A stretch of DNA of 64,000 bases from Prochlorococcus sp. AG-418-K17 (GTDB lineage Bacteria > Cyanobacteriota > Cyanobacteriia > PCC-6307 > Cyanobiaceae): NCBI GenBank assembly GCA_003214055.1, contig QCMD01000004.1, positions 1 through 64,000 of the forward strand, in the 5' to 3' direction. The position numbers and the translations under genes were made by a program. Every line of letters begins with the position of its first letter. The first letter of the stretch is position 1. Shown in pieces: positions 39,886 to 50,512 of the stretch. The notes under the pieces are model-generated. The model was not told where the DNA came from. It was given only the letters and a program-made list of their open reading frames with translations, and did no database searches.

Positions 39886-41313
39886 GTGAAAAACATTACA
39901 ACTCCTTTAAAAAAATTGTTTTATTTATGGAGGAGGAGCCAAGTTCCAATAAAACAACCAATTAAAATTTCAAAAATTGATAATCTTATAATTTTTTTAA
40001 TATGCATTTTAATTTCAATAATTTCTTCCTATAAATTACTCCTCATTGCGCCTTTAAATCTCTCAAATATTTTTTCTTGGCTTTTTAAATTTACTGAAAC
40101 ACTAATTAGTTCTGGGATTTTGATATTAATTTCTAAAAAAGAGAATTCTACAATTACTTCAAGACAGATTATCTTAGTTACTAGTTTTCTTTTGGCAGTA
40201 CAGGCTGCAAAATTAGCATTTGCATCAACCATAAGTCCGTTATCAACTATTATTCCACCGGCATTAATAATATCTCAAGGGATGGGAAGCATTACGGCTT
40301 TAACTTGGGTATCAATAGCCAGCCTTAGTTGGCCTGACCCAGCAATTCCTATAGATAACAATTTATTTTTTATTACATTAGTTTGTGCTTCGGTAGTATC
40401 TGTACTTGGAGGAAGGATAAGAAGCAGAGCTCAGTTACTTCAACTATCAATTTTTGTTCCAATTGGTGCGTTGTTAAGTCAATGGATTTTGATAGGTAGA
40501 AATGAAATATTTTCAGATTGCTTGATATTGGCAATAGTAATGCTTTTTACAATTTTATCTATTCCTATATTTGAATCGATATTTGGACTATTGACTAAAG
40601 CAAGATTACTCGAACTGGCTGATAAAGAGAAACCTCTTATTAGGAGATTGTCTCTTGAGGCCCCTGGAACTTTTGAACATACTTTATTGATATGTGGTTT
40701 AGCAGAGGAAGCAACAAGAATGATTGGTGGAGATATTGATCTAATTAAAACTGGAGCGTTATACCATGATGTTGGTAAATTACATGCCCCAAATTGGTTT
40801 ATTGAAAATCAGGATGGTTCAAAGAATCCACATGACGAAATAGATGATCCTTTTAAAAGTGCAGAGGTATTACAAGCGCATGTTGACGAAGGATTAAAGT
40901 ATGCCAGAAAAAGTAGATTACCTAAACCGATAGCGAATTTTATCCCAGAGCATCAAGGGACTCTAAAAATGGGATATTTTTTTCATAAAGCTAATGAAAA
41001 AAATCTTAAGGTTAATGAAAATGATTTTAGATATAAAGGCCCTGTCCCTCAATCAAAAGAAACTGCTATTTTAATGCTCGCTGATGGATGTGAAGCAGCA
41101 TTAAGAGCTATGAATATTAATGCTTCTGATGATGAAGCTTTGGAAACAATATCTAAAATTATCTTTTCTCGTCAGAACGATGGCCAATTAGTTGATAGTG
41201 ATTTATCGAAGGGAGAAATATTTCTAATTAAAAGGGCGTTCTTGAATGTATGGAAAAGAATTAGACATAGAAGAATTCAATATCCAACAACTAAGAATAA
41301 TACTTTTTCTTAA
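39886..41313 (+). CDS. Membrane HD-domain hydrolase, PgpH-like (putative c-di-AMP phosphodiesterase)
   Basis: 475 residues, starting with GTG. About seven hydrophobic segments occupy residues 27-240, followed by a cytosolic HD domain: the histidine in TFEHTLLI, the HD pair in LYHDVGKLHAP, and later metal-ligand segments QAHVDEG, PEHQGT and MLADGCEAAL. This matches the 7TMR-HD family whose member PgpH degrades c-di-AMP. It lacks the large extracytoplasmic 7TMR-HDED domain of the Firmicute enzymes, explaining the short length. With the cdaA gene at 14010-14915 it would complete a synthesis-degradation pair. Function is inferred from family only. Confidence 0.85.
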   Translation: MKNITTPLKKLFYLWRRSQVPIKQPIKISKIDNLIIFLICILISIISSYKLLLIAPLNLSNIFSWLFKFTETLISSGILILISKKENSTITSRQIILVTSFLLAVQAAKLAFASTISPLSTIIPPALIISQGMGSITALTWVSIASLSWPDPAIPIDNNLFFITLVCASVVSVLGGRIRSRAQLLQLSIFVPIGALLSQWILIGRNEIFSDCLILAIVMLFTILSIPIFESIFGLLTKARLLELADKEKPLIRRLSLEAPGTFEHTLLICGLAEEATRMIGGDIDLIKTGALYHDVGKLHAPNWFIENQDGSKNPHDEIDDPFKSAEVLQAHVDEGLKYARKSRLPKPIANFIPEHQGTLKMGYFFHKANEKNLKVNENDFRYKGPVPQSKETAILMLADGCEAALRAMNINASDDEALETISKIIFSRQNDGQLVDSDLSKGEIFLIKRAFLNVWKRIRHRRIQYPTTKNNTFS

Positions 41314-41326
41314 TCGGTTTTGTAAT

Positions 41327-41719
41327 CTATAACCTAATACTTCTTCTATGTTTTGGGTTACACCAATATAATAGAGCTAAGGTACTCAATAATGTCGTTA
41401 GAAGAGTAAAGCCACCAATACCAAATATGTCTTGGAGGGTAATTATCCTTACAATTGAATAGGGACCCATACCAGCAATAACCATTGAAAGAGATACTAA
41501 AGTTAAAGTAACTCCCCATTTTCTTTCTGCCAGCAGAGCTGCTGATGAAATTATTCCAACAATTGCAGAAGGCCATCCAAGACTTATCGCGAGAGTTATA
41601 TTCGCAACTTTTAAAGGAGGTCCAAAACTAATTATTAAAGCGATTATTGGAAGCGCACTTATATTGCCAATTAAGCCGACCCATGATAGCGCCCAATATC
41701 CAACTAACCTTTCCCTCAT
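41327..41719 (-). CDS. Small integral membrane protein, unknown
   Basis: 130 residues with about four hydrophobic segments (roughly 10-32, 38-62, 68-88 and 98-117) and a short basic tail (NPKHRRSIRL). No catalytic motif is seen. It converges with the HD-domain gene (13 bases apart) and follows leuA on the same strand after an 82-base gap. It may be a conserved cyanobacterial thylakoid or plasma membrane protein. Confidence 0.75.
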   Translation of the reverse strand: MRERLVGYWALSWVGLIGNISALPIIALIISFGPPLKVANITLAISLGWPSAIVGIISSAALLAERKWGVTLTLVSLSMVIAGMGPYSIVRIITLQDIFGIGGFTLLTTLLSTLALLYWCNPKHRRSIRL

Positions 41720-41801
41720 TATTTACTAGCATTAACTATTTGATTAATCTACATTATTAAGAGCCTATTTTTAAGACTACTTAATAATCCTAAGAAATAA
41801 T

Positions 41802-43442
41802 TTAATTTGCAGGATTAGATAGAAAAGTATTATCAGAATTTTCTAAATTATCAAATTGTGGATGAATTGAATTTTTTTTCTCAGAGAATACAAGTCTATT
41901 TAAAGCATTAACGTAAGCATTCGCTGCTGCAACTACAACATCTGTATCAGCAGAATGACCAGAATATATTTTATTATCCCTTCTTATTCTAATTGTTACT
42001 TCGCCCAAAGCATCAATTCCTTCTGTTACCGACTTAACAGAAAATTCAATTAATTCATTAGGAACTTTAGCTAATTTATTTAAAGCCACGCAAACAGCAT
42101 CAACAGGTCCAGTCCCTATTGATACAGCAGTATCTTCAGTATTATCTTCCGTGTTTAGAAGGGAAATGGTGGCAGTAGGTTTAGATGTGTTACCGCAACT
42201 TACTTGTACAAGACTTAATTGAAATTTAGCTTCTGGTAGCTGAACTTGTTCACTAACAATTGCTTCTAAGTCTCTATCAGTAATTTCTCTTTTTCTGTCG
42301 GCTAAATCCTTAAAACGAGTAAAGGCATCATTTAAATCTTCTCGGCTCAAGTCATATCCCATCTCTTCTAATCTTGCTCTTACTGCACTTCTCCCACTAA
42401 GTTTCCCCAAAGATATTTTGTTGTCACTCAAACCAACTGTTTTTGCATCGATAATTTCGTAAGTTAGTCTATTTTTTAAAACCCCATCCTGATGAATGCC
42501 TGACTCATGCGCAAAAGCGTTAGCTCCCACAATTGCTTTATTAGGTTGTACAGTCATTCCAGTTAGGTTAGAGACAAGTCTAGAGGTTTTTGTTATTTCT
42601 TCTGTTCTTATAGCTGTAAGAGGAGTTGGGGAATCTGGATTTCTTTTGAAAAAACTATTAAAAAAACTTTTCCTAACATGAAGTGTCATTACTAATTCTT
42701 CTAGTGAGGCATTCCCGGCTCTTTCCCCAATTCCATTAATAGTACATTCTAGTTGTCTTGCTCCATTTTTAACTGCCTCAAGAAAATTTGCTACTGCCAA
42801 ACCCAAATCATTATGACCATGAACCGAGATTACTGCCTCATCAATATTTGGAACATTTTTATTTATATCGGCAACTAGTTTGCCAAATTCACTAGGAGTT
42901 GTAAATCCAACAGTATCAGGGATATTTATTGTTGTCGCTCCCGCAGAAATTGCTAGTTGAATCACTTCATATAAAAATTCAGGATCACTCCTTGAGGCAT
43001 CTTCACATGAAAACTCAATATCATCTACTAATGATTTTGCATAATTAACCATTTCTGGAACTATTTGAAGAACATCTTTTCTGGATTTTTTAAGTTTATG
43101 TTTAAGATGAATATCACTTGTAGCGATAAAAGTATGTATTCTTTTCTTGGGAGCTGGACTTACTGCTTCGTAACATGCTTTTATATCTCCTTTAGACGCT
43201 CTAGCTAAACCACATATTATAGGGCCATTTTCTTTTCCTACAGCATTTGCAATTTTATTAACAGCTTTAAAATCTCCTGGACTTGCGAAAGGGAATCCAG
43301 CTTCAATAACATCTACTCCTAATCTTGCTAATTGATGTGCTATGGCAAGTTTTTCTTCTAGATTTAAACTGGCACCAGGAGATTGCTCTCCATCTCGAAG
43401 AGTTGTATCAAATATCAATATTCTTCCAGGATCTTTTGACAT
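41802..43442 (-). CDS. leuA: 2-isopropylmalate synthase
   Basis: First committed enzyme of leucine synthesis, 546 residues. The catalytic TIM barrel has [13 protein letters not shown] at the N-terminus, [12 protein letters not shown] with metal-binding histidines, and [14 protein letters not shown]. The C-terminal regulatory (LeuA dimer) domain with [11 protein letters not shown] and [14 protein letters not shown] mediates leucine feedback. It is a single gene; the 225-base upstream gap shared with the GH57 gene shows no open frame. Confidence 0.96.
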   Translation of the reverse strand: MSKDPGRILIFDTTLRDGEQSPGASLNLEEKLAIAHQLARLGVDVIEAGFPFASPGDFKAVNKIANAVGKENGPIICGLARASKGDIKACYEAVSPAPKKRIHTFIATSDIHLKHKLKKSRKDVLQIVPEMVNYAKSLVDDIEFSCEDASRSDPEFLYEVIQLAISAGATTINIPDTVGFTTPSEFGKLVADINKNVPNIDEAVISVHGHNDLGLAVANFLEAVKNGARQLECTINGIGERAGNASLEELVMTLHVRKSFFNSFFKRNPDSPTPLTAIRTEEITKTSRLVSNLTGMTVQPNKAIVGANAFAHESGIHQDGVLKNRLTYEIIDAKTVGLSDNKISLGKLSGRSAVRARLEEMGYDLSREDLNDAFTRFKDLADRKREITDRDLEAIVSEQVQLPEAKFQLSLVQVSCGNTSKPTATISLLNTEDNTEDTAVSIGTGPVDAVCVALNKLAKVPNELIEFSVKSVTEGIDALGEVTIRIRRDNKIYSGHSADTDVVVAAANAYVNALNRLVFSEKKNSIHPQFDNLENSDNTFLSNPAN

Positions 43443-43667
43443 CAGAAGTAATAACTTAAGCTTATATTAAGCTAATTAAAAAAATTTGACTAGATTCAGT
43501 TCAATAATTATTTGCTGTAAGTTCATAACTTAAATAATATTGGTTAATATTCTGAAAAATAAATTAAAATACTTAAATTTTTAAAGTATTCTTTTAAGAT
43601 TAAAGTTTTCTTTTTATAAAAAATAATTTCAATTTTTTATAGAACTTTAGGCATAAATTTAAAAAGT

Positions 43668-45251
43668 ATGAATGGGCAATACTCTAAAAATAATGTTTTA
43701 GGCCAGTTAGCGATAGTTTTACATGCTCATCTACCTTATGTCAGAAAAAATGAAAAATACTCCTTAGAAGAGGATTGGTTATTTCAGGCGATTTTGGAAT
43801 GTTACATACCACTACTTCAATCAATAGAATCTTCCAAAAATGAAAATCCCTTAAATACCAAACTCACTATTAGTTTGTCTCCAACATTACTATCACTTCT
43901 TAATGATAAAAAAATTCAAGAAACATTCCCAAGCTGGATTGAAACAAGAAATGATTTCTTAAAAGAACTGCCAAAAGAAGAAAAAAATGCCTCCATATTT
44001 TTAATGAATAACCTTAATGACAAATACTTGTATTGGCAAAAATGTTCTGGAAATTTAATTGAGAAGTTTAGAGATTTAAATAACTCTGGAAATTTGGATA
44101 TTCTTACTTGTGCTGCTACACATGGATATTTGCCAATTCTTAGAGAGAATCCAGAAACTGTTAAAGGACAAATCAATACAGCCATTAAGAACCATGAAAA
44201 TATTTTTGGAACTAAGCCTTTAGGTATTTGGTTACCTGAATGCGCATATTATGAGGGTTTAGATGAAATACTATTTAATTCAGGAATTAGATATACAATC
44301 TTAGATGGTCATGGGATTCTTAATTCCACACCAAGACCTAGGTATGGTGTATATGCTCCAATATGTTCGAAAAAAGGAGTGGCATTTTTCGGGAGAGATA
44401 GTGAGTCAACCTTGCCCGTTTGGTCTGCTAAGGATGGATTCCCGGGCGACAAAGTCTATAGGGAATTTCATAAAGATTTGGGGTGGGAATTACCTCTCTC
44501 AACGCTCCAAAAGAAGGGTATTTCAACAAAAAGACCTTTGGGTTTAAAGTTTCATAAGATTACAGATGAAAACATTTCTTTAGGAAAAAAAGAGTTTTAC
44601 CTTGAAAATGAAGCCAAAAATAAGGCGGCAGAACATGCTGATGCCTATCTTCTAGCGAGATCTAAACAACTAGAAAAATTGACTTTATCCTCATCCTTTA
44701 AGCCTTTATTAGTAGCTCCATTTGATGCAGAGTTATTTGGTCATTGGTGGTATGAGGGACCTTTTTTTATTGAAAATATATTGAAGAACTCTAGTAAATA
44801 TTCAATTAAGCTTACAAATTTAAAAGAATTCTTACTTCAAAAGCCAAATATTCAGATTTGTGATCCATCGCCATCAAGCTGGGGGCAAGGTGGTTACCAT
44901 AATTACTGGATTAATGATGCAAATGCATGGATCGTTCCAGAAATCACAAAGGCAGGGTCAACATTTGTAGATTTGTGCTTGGAAAATTTTGATAATGATT
45001 TATCTCTAAGACTCTTCAATCAAGCTGCAAGAGAACTACTTCTTTCTGAGTCTTCTGATTGGAGTTTTATTCTAAGAGCTGGAACCACAACTGAGCTCGC
45101 AAAAGAGAGAATAGAAAGACACTTATTCAGGTTCTGGAAATTGGTTGAAATGATTAAAAATCATTCTAATATTAATTTAAAATTCCTTGAAGATATTGAG
45201 GAAGAGGATAAAGTCTTCCCAAATATTAATATTGATGATTGGAGAAAATAA
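43668..45251 (+). CDS. GH57 glycoside hydrolase (1,4-alpha-glucan branching enzyme type)
   Basis: 527-residue GH57 (beta/alpha)7-barrel enzyme acting on alpha-glucans. Conserved regions are VLHAHLPYVR near the N-terminus, the nucleophile Glu191 in GIWLPECAYYEG, the second catalytic Asp353 in APFDAELFGHWWYEGP, and the C-terminal helical domain (FNQAARELLLSESSDW). The DUF1957-like C-terminal part and the overall size fit the GH57 branching enzyme group, though amylopullulanase-type activity is possible. It is expressed alone, divergent from leuA. Confidence 0.9.
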   Translation: MNGQYSKNNVLGQLAIVLHAHLPYVRKNEKYSLEEDWLFQAILECYIPLLQSIESSKNENPLNTKLTISLSPTLLSLLNDKKIQETFPSWIETRNDFLKELPKEEKNASIFLMNNLNDKYLYWQKCSGNLIEKFRDLNNSGNLDILTCAATHGYLPILRENPETVKGQINTAIKNHENIFGTKPLGIWLPECAYYEGLDEILFNSGIRYTILDGHGILNSTPRPRYGVYAPICSKKGVAFFGRDSESTLPVWSAKDGFPGDKVYREFHKDLGWELPLSTLQKKGISTKRPLGLKFHKITDENISLGKKEFYLENEAKNKAAEHADAYLLARSKQLEKLTLSSSFKPLLVAPFDAELFGHWWYEGPFFIENILKNSSKYSIKLTNLKEFLLQKPNIQICDPSPSSWGQGGYHNYWINDANAWIVPEITKAGSTFVDLCLENFDNDLSLRLFNQAARELLLSESSDWSFILRAGTTTELAKERIERHLFRFWKLVEMIKNHSNINLKFLEDIEEEDKVFPNINIDDWRK

Positions 45252-45256
45252 AAATA

Positions 45257-46468
45257 CTAATTTAACTTGAGCATTCCTAGTTTTACTTTTAGAGGTGAAT
45301 TTATAAACATCTTACTCATCACGTAAATTAGTTTCGGAAGTGGAAGTGTATTAGTAAGAAAACCTACCCATTCATTGGTAGATAATCTAAAGAAATTTGA
45401 GAAAAAGCTTCTTAATCTGCTTTCGTCAAAACTCATCAATCTTCTTAGACCGTATTGGTAAAGTTTATGCCTTTGTGTCAACTCGTAAGGCCATAGGATT
45501 TCCCAACCTTTTGAAGCTAAATCTAGTGAACTTAGATGAGGTTTTTTTAAAAAGATTGCTAATTTTTGTGCAAGGAGTGGAGCCCTTCTTAACAAAGATC
45601 CAACCATGTATCCTGATGCAGGATGAACCATACTTGCAGCCCCTCCGAAACCAAGTACAAATTGTTTTTTAAATGGGAGAGGTAAATTCATAGGGAAGAG
45701 GCAATTCTCTTCATGAAAAATTTCACTTACCTCAATACCCTTACTATTAAGTCTTTTATAAAGTCTTTTTTTAAGATTTTCTTGGGATAATGCAGGATAA
45801 CTAGCTAATGATGTTTCTTCAACAAAAAAAGTGTCGTTGCCAAGATCCATTGCATAAAGAAATGAAGGAGATGATAACTTTTCTTCAATTTTTAAGTGAT
45901 TTGGACGAAAATCCATTAGAACAAAATGTTCTTTATTTACAGGTGGTGATGAAAATTTACCTACAATTCCGTAAGCAGCTTGTTGAGCGATTTCATTTTG
46001 AACTGGTCTTTTTACAAAATTACTTTTATGACCACTTGCGTCAATAACTAATCTTGCCTTTATTTTGAGACCTGAAAAACAAATTACTTCAGATAGTTTA
46101 TTGATTTCCTTAATGTCTTTTGCTGTTTCATTCAACCATTCAATCCCTTTACATTTTTTTAAAAGCTCATTTTGAAAAGCTTCTTGATTTATTAAACCAT
46201 AATCGTAGTTGTGTTTTGTCGGAGTATCCCCTTTTTTATTTTCTCCATCTCCAAAAAAACTAACTGTTTTACACCATCGGTGAGATAGCAAGGACTCTAA
46301 TCCTAATTCTTCTAATTCAGATGCCCAGATACCATATGTATTCTCCCATTTTTCATTTGGGGATTTTGTTGATATTCCCTTAATATTGAGATCTTGCTTG
46401 GCTAATTCTGAAGCTAAACATAATGCTGCAGGACCTGAACCTAAAATTAAAATATCTAGTATTTCCAT
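45257..46468 (-). CDS. crtL: Lycopene cyclase, CrtL type (probably beta)
   Basis: FAD-dependent plant-type lycopene cyclase, 403 residues. It has the N-terminal dinucleotide fold ILGSGPAALCLA and the family segments VIDASGHKS, FLYAMDLGNDTFFVEETSLA and VLGFGGAASMVHPASGYMVG. Prochlorococcus has both a beta and an epsilon cyclase of this family. The FLYAM form is closer to known cyanobacterial beta cyclases than the FLYVM of plant epsilon enzymes, so CrtL-b is favoured but not proven. It lies 24 bases downstream of gyrA on the same strand. Confidence 0.9.
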   Translation of the reverse strand: MEILDILILGSGPAALCLASELAKQDLNIKGISTKSPNEKWENTYGIWASELEELGLESLLSHRWCKTVSFFGDGENKKGDTPTKHNYDYGLINQEAFQNELLKKCKGIEWLNETAKDIKEINKLSEVICFSGLKIKARLVIDASGHKSNFVKRPVQNEIAQQAAYGIVGKFSSPPVNKEHFVLMDFRPNHLKIEEKLSSPSFLYAMDLGNDTFFVEETSLASYPALSQENLKKRLYKRLNSKGIEVSEIFHEENCLFPMNLPLPFKKQFVLGFGGAASMVHPASGYMVGSLLRRAPLLAQKLAIFLKKPHLSSLDLASKGWEILWPYELTQRHKLYQYGLRRLMSFDESRLRSFFSNFFRLSTNEWVGFLTNTLPLPKLIYVMSKMFINSPLKVKLGMLKLN

Positions 46469-46492
46469 ACTATTTAGCTAACCATAAGGATT

Positions 46493-49090
46493 TTAATTTT
46501 GTTCAATTGAGCCAGGTTGGTCTTTTCCCTCTGCTTGTTCACGAGGTACTAATACCACTTCAGATAAGTGATCACCGTCATCTAATCTTTGTAATTTTAC
46601 TCCTGTAGCTGCCCTGGATTGCTGAGAGATTTTATCTGCGTTTGTTCTTACTATTACGCCTTTTTCGGTCACAAGTAGTAATTCTTCTCCCTCGCCAAGG
46701 ACCTTCAAACAAACTAGCTGATCATCTTTAATTCTAAATTTTATTGCTCTCAAACCCATGCCTGCTCTTTTTTGTAATCTAAACTGAGTTACAGGTACTC
46801 TCTTTCCTAGTCCAAATGCACTAGCTATTAATACCCATGGACCATCTGAAGAGTTTTCCTCAACATTATCATCAAGATCTTCTGTGAAGTCCTCAATTTT
46901 ATCCAATTGATCAACCAAAATAGATGTTAAAACATCCATAGAAACTAGATTGTCTCCTTCTCTCAAGTTCATTGATTTAACCCCTCTTGCTGTTCTACCA
47001 AGTGGTCTTAATTCATTGATATCTAGTCTGAAATGAATAGCCATTCCTGTTTTAGATCCAATTAAAACACTATCACCTTCTTTTGATAATCTGACCCAGG
47101 TTAGGGCATCTCCATCCTCAAGATTAATTGCTATTAATCCATTTGAACGAATTTTTGAGAAAGCAGAAAGTGCAGTTCTTTTTATGAAGCCAGCTTTGGT
47201 TAGCATTAATAAATAACGATCGTCAACAAAAGAGTCCACAGCAACTAGTGAAGTTATTTTTTCTTCTCTTGGAATTGGGAGAAGTTGAACTGACGGAGTC
47301 CCTTTTGCTGTTCTACTACTCATAGGAACCCTATATGCTGGGAGAGCATAAGCTACTCCTCTATCACTGAAAAGCAAAAGAGTATCGTGATCGTTACAGC
47401 TTATAAATAATTTCACGTCATCATCTTCTTTGGTTTTTGTGCCAGCTTTACCCCTTGAACCACGACTGGTAGATTCAAAATCATTAACAGGCATTCTCTT
47501 TAAATAACCTGCTTCAGTTAATAGGACTACGGATCTGTCATTAGCTATGAGATCAATATCATCTAATCCGCCGCCTAAATCTAGTATTTCTGTTTTCCTA
47601 GGAGAAGAGAATCTTTCATCGATTTTTTTAAGTTCTTCAAGAATAATTTCAAAAATTCGTTCTTTACTATTTAGTATTTGCTGATAAAGGTTAATTTTTC
47701 GGGTTAACTCATCATGTTCCCCTTTGATTTTATCTGCTTCAAGCGCTGTTAATCTTCTTAATTGCATTTGTAGAATTGCATCTGCCTGTATGGAAGATAA
47801 TTTATGTTCGTTTTGTAATTTTTCTCGAGCTGATATTGAATCTTTCGCTGATCTTATAAGGTTTATAATTTCATCCATAGCATCTAAGGCCAATAAAAGA
47901 CCCTTTACAATATGATCTCTTTCTTCTGCCTTTTTTAATAAAAATGCTGTTCTTCGCCTTATTGTCTCAACCCTAAAATCTAGAAAAACATCTAACATTC
48001 TCCTGAGTGAAAGTGTTGTGGGCTCTCCTTTTACTAAGGCAAGGATATTTGCACTAAAGTTATTTTGAAGAGGTGTTAACTTAAATAAATTATTTAAAAC
48101 TACTTGTGGGTAGGCATCTCTTTTTAGTTCAATAACTATCCTCATCCCATCTCGATCACTTTCATCTCTAATATCAGAAATACCTTCTAATTTTTTTTCA
48201 TTAACCAAGTCGGCAATTCTTTCTATCAATGCTGCTTTATTAGTTTGAAATGGAAGCTCTGTAATTATTACTGCATCTTTCTCTGCTCTACCAATGGATT
48301 TAATTTGCTCAATATTTGCTACCCCTCTCATGGTTATTGACCCCCTTCCTGTTTTGAAAGTTTCTCTAATACCGTCTCTGCCTAAGATTTGACCACCTGT
48401 GGGAAAATCAGGACCCTTAATTATTCCAAAAAGTTCTCTATCTTCAATTGAAGGGTTTTTGATTATTGATTTAAGACCATTAATTAATTCCCCTAAGTTA
48501 TGAGGTGGAATATTAGTTGCCATTCCTACTGCTATTCCAGATGAACCATTTAGAAGTAGTTGAGGGATCCTAGCAGGTAAAACTGTTGGCTCTTGCTGAG
48601 AACCATCAAAATTATCGGCGAAATCCACAGTTTCAGATTCAATATCTTCTAGTAAGCTTTCATCTGTTAATGATTGCAAACGCGATTCAGTGTATCTCAT
48701 GGCTGCTGGCGGATCATTGTCTACTGAACCAAAATTCCCATGTCCATCTATCAAAGGCATTCGCATAGAAAAGTCTTGAGCCATCCTTACTAGGGCGTCA
48801 TAAACTGCTGTGTCCCCATGTGGGTGGTACTTACCAAGTACTTCACCAACAACTCTTGCACATTTTCTGTAAGGCCTCCCGCTAGTTAAACCAAGTTCAT
48901 ACATTGCATAAAGAATCCTTCTGTGGACTGGTTTTAACCCATCTCTAGCATCTGGGAGAGCACGACCTACAATTACGCTCATGGCATACTCTAGATAAGA
49001 GCGAGACATCTCGTTTCTCAGATCGGTCTGAATGATGCGATCGTTATTTTCACTCAAGCCAGAATTCTCAGAATCAACAATATCAGACAT
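46493..49090 (-). CDS. gyrA: DNA gyrase subunit A
   Basis: Breakage-rejoining subunit of gyrase, 865 residues. Visible are the winged-helix region ([18 protein letters not shown]), the catalytic Tyr133 in [10 protein letters not shown], and the C-terminal six-blade domain from about residue 530. The GyrA box, normally Q-R-R-G-G-K-G in E. coli, aligns here with TSRGSRG at about residues 540-546. A related phrase SRTAKG occurs in a following blade. The quinolone-target region looks wild type. The divergent gap to guaB3 (about 180 bases) should hold its promoter. Confidence 0.97.
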   Translation of the reverse strand: MSDIVDSENSGLSENNDRIIQTDLRNEMSRSYLEYAMSVIVGRALPDARDGLKPVHRRILYAMYELGLTSGRPYRKCARVVGEVLGKYHPHGDTAVYDALVRMAQDFSMRMPLIDGHGNFGSVDNDPPAAMRYTESRLQSLTDESLLEDIESETVDFADNFDGSQQEPTVLPARIPQLLLNGSSGIAVGMATNIPPHNLGELINGLKSIIKNPSIEDRELFGIIKGPDFPTGGQILGRDGIRETFKTGRGSITMRGVANIEQIKSIGRAEKDAVIITELPFQTNKAALIERIADLVNEKKLEGISDIRDESDRDGMRIVIELKRDAYPQVVLNNLFKLTPLQNNFSANILALVKGEPTTLSLRRMLDVFLDFRVETIRRRTAFLLKKAEERDHIVKGLLLALDAMDEIINLIRSAKDSISAREKLQNEHKLSSIQADAILQMQLRRLTALEADKIKGEHDELTRKINLYQQILNSKERIFEIILEELKKIDERFSSPRKTEILDLGGGLDDIDLIANDRSVVLLTEAGYLKRMPVNDFESTSRGSRGKAGTKTKEDDDVKLFISCNDHDTLLLFSDRGVAYALPAYRVPMSSRTAKGTPSVQLLPIPREEKITSLVAVDSFVDDRYLLMLTKAGFIKRTALSAFSKIRSNGLIAINLEDGDALTWVRLSKEGDSVLIGSKTGMAIHFRLDINELRPLGRTARGVKSMNLREGDNLVSMDVLTSILVDQLDKIEDFTEDLDDNVEENSSDGPWVLIASAFGLGKRVPVTQFRLQKRAGMGLRAIKFRIKDDQLVCLKVLGEGEELLLVTEKGVIVRTNADKISQQSRAATGVKLQRLDDGDHLSEVVLVPREQAEGKDQPGSIEQN

Positions 49091-49268
49091 ACAAAAAGAC
49101 TTTTTTTAATAATAATCGCTGATCGTCTGAATGAATAAAAATTAGTTAAAATTTAATTTTCAAATACTGACATTTACACACAAATAATAAAAAAACCTTT
49201 TTTTTTTGAATAAAAATTGGCTTATTACACCTTTAGTTGTTAGTTTTATCAGAATTAACAAAAATTCC

Positions 49269-50432
49269 GTGCATATTGATCTTGGTTTAAACAGAAAAGT
49301 AAGACGAGCTTATGGCATTGATGAAATAGCTTTAGTTCCAGGCAAAAGAACACTTGATTACGAGTTAACGGATCCTTCATGGACGATCGGGAATTTCAAA
49401 AGAGAGGTTCCAATAATTGCGAGTGCAATGGATAGCGTTGTAGATGTTAATACAGCAGTAGAGCTTACTAAATTAGGAGCTCTTGGAGTTCTTAATATGG
49501 AAGGGATACAGACTAGGTACGAAAATCCAGAAGCTGTTTTAGGGCAAATTTCATCTGTTGGGAAGAATGAGTTTGTACCTTTGATGCAAAAAATTTATAG
49601 TGAACCAGTAAGGGAGGAACTAATTTTAAAAAGAATAAAAGAAGTAAAGGATAATGGAGGAATAGCAGCTATGAGTGGAACGCCTCAAGCGGCTATTAAA
49701 TTTAAAGATATTCTTAATAACTCTGAGATAGATTTATTTTTTCTACAAGGGACTGTTGTTTCGACAGAACATCTTGGTATGCAAGGTAAAGGGTCTTTAG
49801 ATATTAAAGATTTATGCCAGTCTTTGAGAGTTCCAGTAATAGCTGGCAATTGTGTTACTTATGAAGTGGCACTACTTCTTATGAGAGCTGGAGTTGCTGG
49901 ATTAATGGTTGGTATAGGACCAGGAGCAGCCTGCACTTCTAGAGGAGTTTTAGGAATTGGTATTCCTCAAGCAACCGCAATTTCTGATTGTAGTTCAGCA
50001 AGAGATGATTACTTTGAAGAAAGTGGTCTATACATTCCTATAATTGGTGATGGTGGAATCGTTACAGGTGGAGATATTTGTAAATGTTTAGCTTGTGGTG
50101 CAGATGCAGTAATGATTGGTTCTCCAATAGCTAAATCCTCAAGTGCTCCTGGTAATGGATTTCATTGGGGAATGGCTACACCCAGTCCAATATTACCAAG
50201 GGGGACAAGAATTGAAGTTGGATCTAGTGGATCCCTAGAAAGGATAATAAAGGGCCCTGCATTGCTTGATGATGGAACCCATAACTTATTAGGAGCTATA
50301 AGGACGTCAATGAGTACACTTGGAGCTCAAAACATCAAAGATATGCAAAATGTCGAGATAGTTATTGCACCATCACTTTTAACGGAAGGAAAGGTTTATC
50401 AGAAAGCTCAGCAGCTTGGAATGGGTAAATAA
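49269..50432 (+). CDS. guaB: GuaB3-family IMP dehydrogenase (no CBS domains)
   Basis: Enzyme of guanine nucleotide synthesis, about 387 residues from the GTG at 49269. This start is chosen because conservation begins at HIDLGLNRKVRRAYGID; a TTG at 49206 would add 21 unconserved residues. It has the TIM-barrel segments IIASAMDSVVD, MVGIGPGAACTSRG with the catalytic cysteine (about 222), GDGGIVTGGD and GADAVMIGSP. CBS domains are absent, as in the GuaB3 group, which functions as an IMP dehydrogenase in cyanobacteria. The Yfr1 RNA and trxA follow, a conserved order. Confidence 0.9.
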   Translation: MHIDLGLNRKVRRAYGIDEIALVPGKRTLDYELTDPSWTIGNFKREVPIIASAMDSVVDVNTAVELTKLGALGVLNMEGIQTRYENPEAVLGQISSVGKNEFVPLMQKIYSEPVREELILKRIKEVKDNGGIAAMSGTPQAAIKFKDILNNSEIDLFFLQGTVVSTEHLGMQGKGSLDIKDLCQSLRVPVIAGNCVTYEVALLLMRAGVAGLMVGIGPGAACTSRGVLGIGIPQATAISDCSSARDDYFEESGLYIPIIGDGGIVTGGDICKCLACGADAVMIGSPIAKSSSAPGNGFHWGMATPSPILPRGTRIEVGSSGSLERIIKGPALLDDGTHNLLGAIRTSMSTLGAQNIKDMQNVEIVIAPSLLTEGKVYQKAQQLGMGK

Positions 50433-50501
50433 ATACTCATAAAATTACTTGCTAATTAATATAAAGATTTTTTATTGATCAAATTCTTCATTAGGAGTTA
50501 T

Positions 50502-50507
50502 TATAAA
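50502..50507 (+). promoter_or_regulatory. -10 element of the Yfr1 promoter
   Basis: TATAAA lies about six bases before the first G of the RNA (about 50513), as expected for a sigma-70-type -10 box. No convincing -35 is seen, which is normal in Prochlorococcus promoters. Confidence 0.6.
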
Positions 50508-50512
50508 ATAAT

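Noticed and set aside
43568-43590. AATACTT...AAGTATT hairpin in the leuA-GH57 gap
   Set aside because: AU-only stem apart from one C-G pair, between divergent genes where no terminator is expected; likely chance.
45397-46608. Plus-strand open frames across crtL and the gyrA end
   Set aside because: Antisense shadows; the minus-strand proteins are clearly real.
49206-49268. Upstream TTG start for guaB3
   Set aside because: The extra residues are not conserved-looking; conservation begins at the GTG at 49269.
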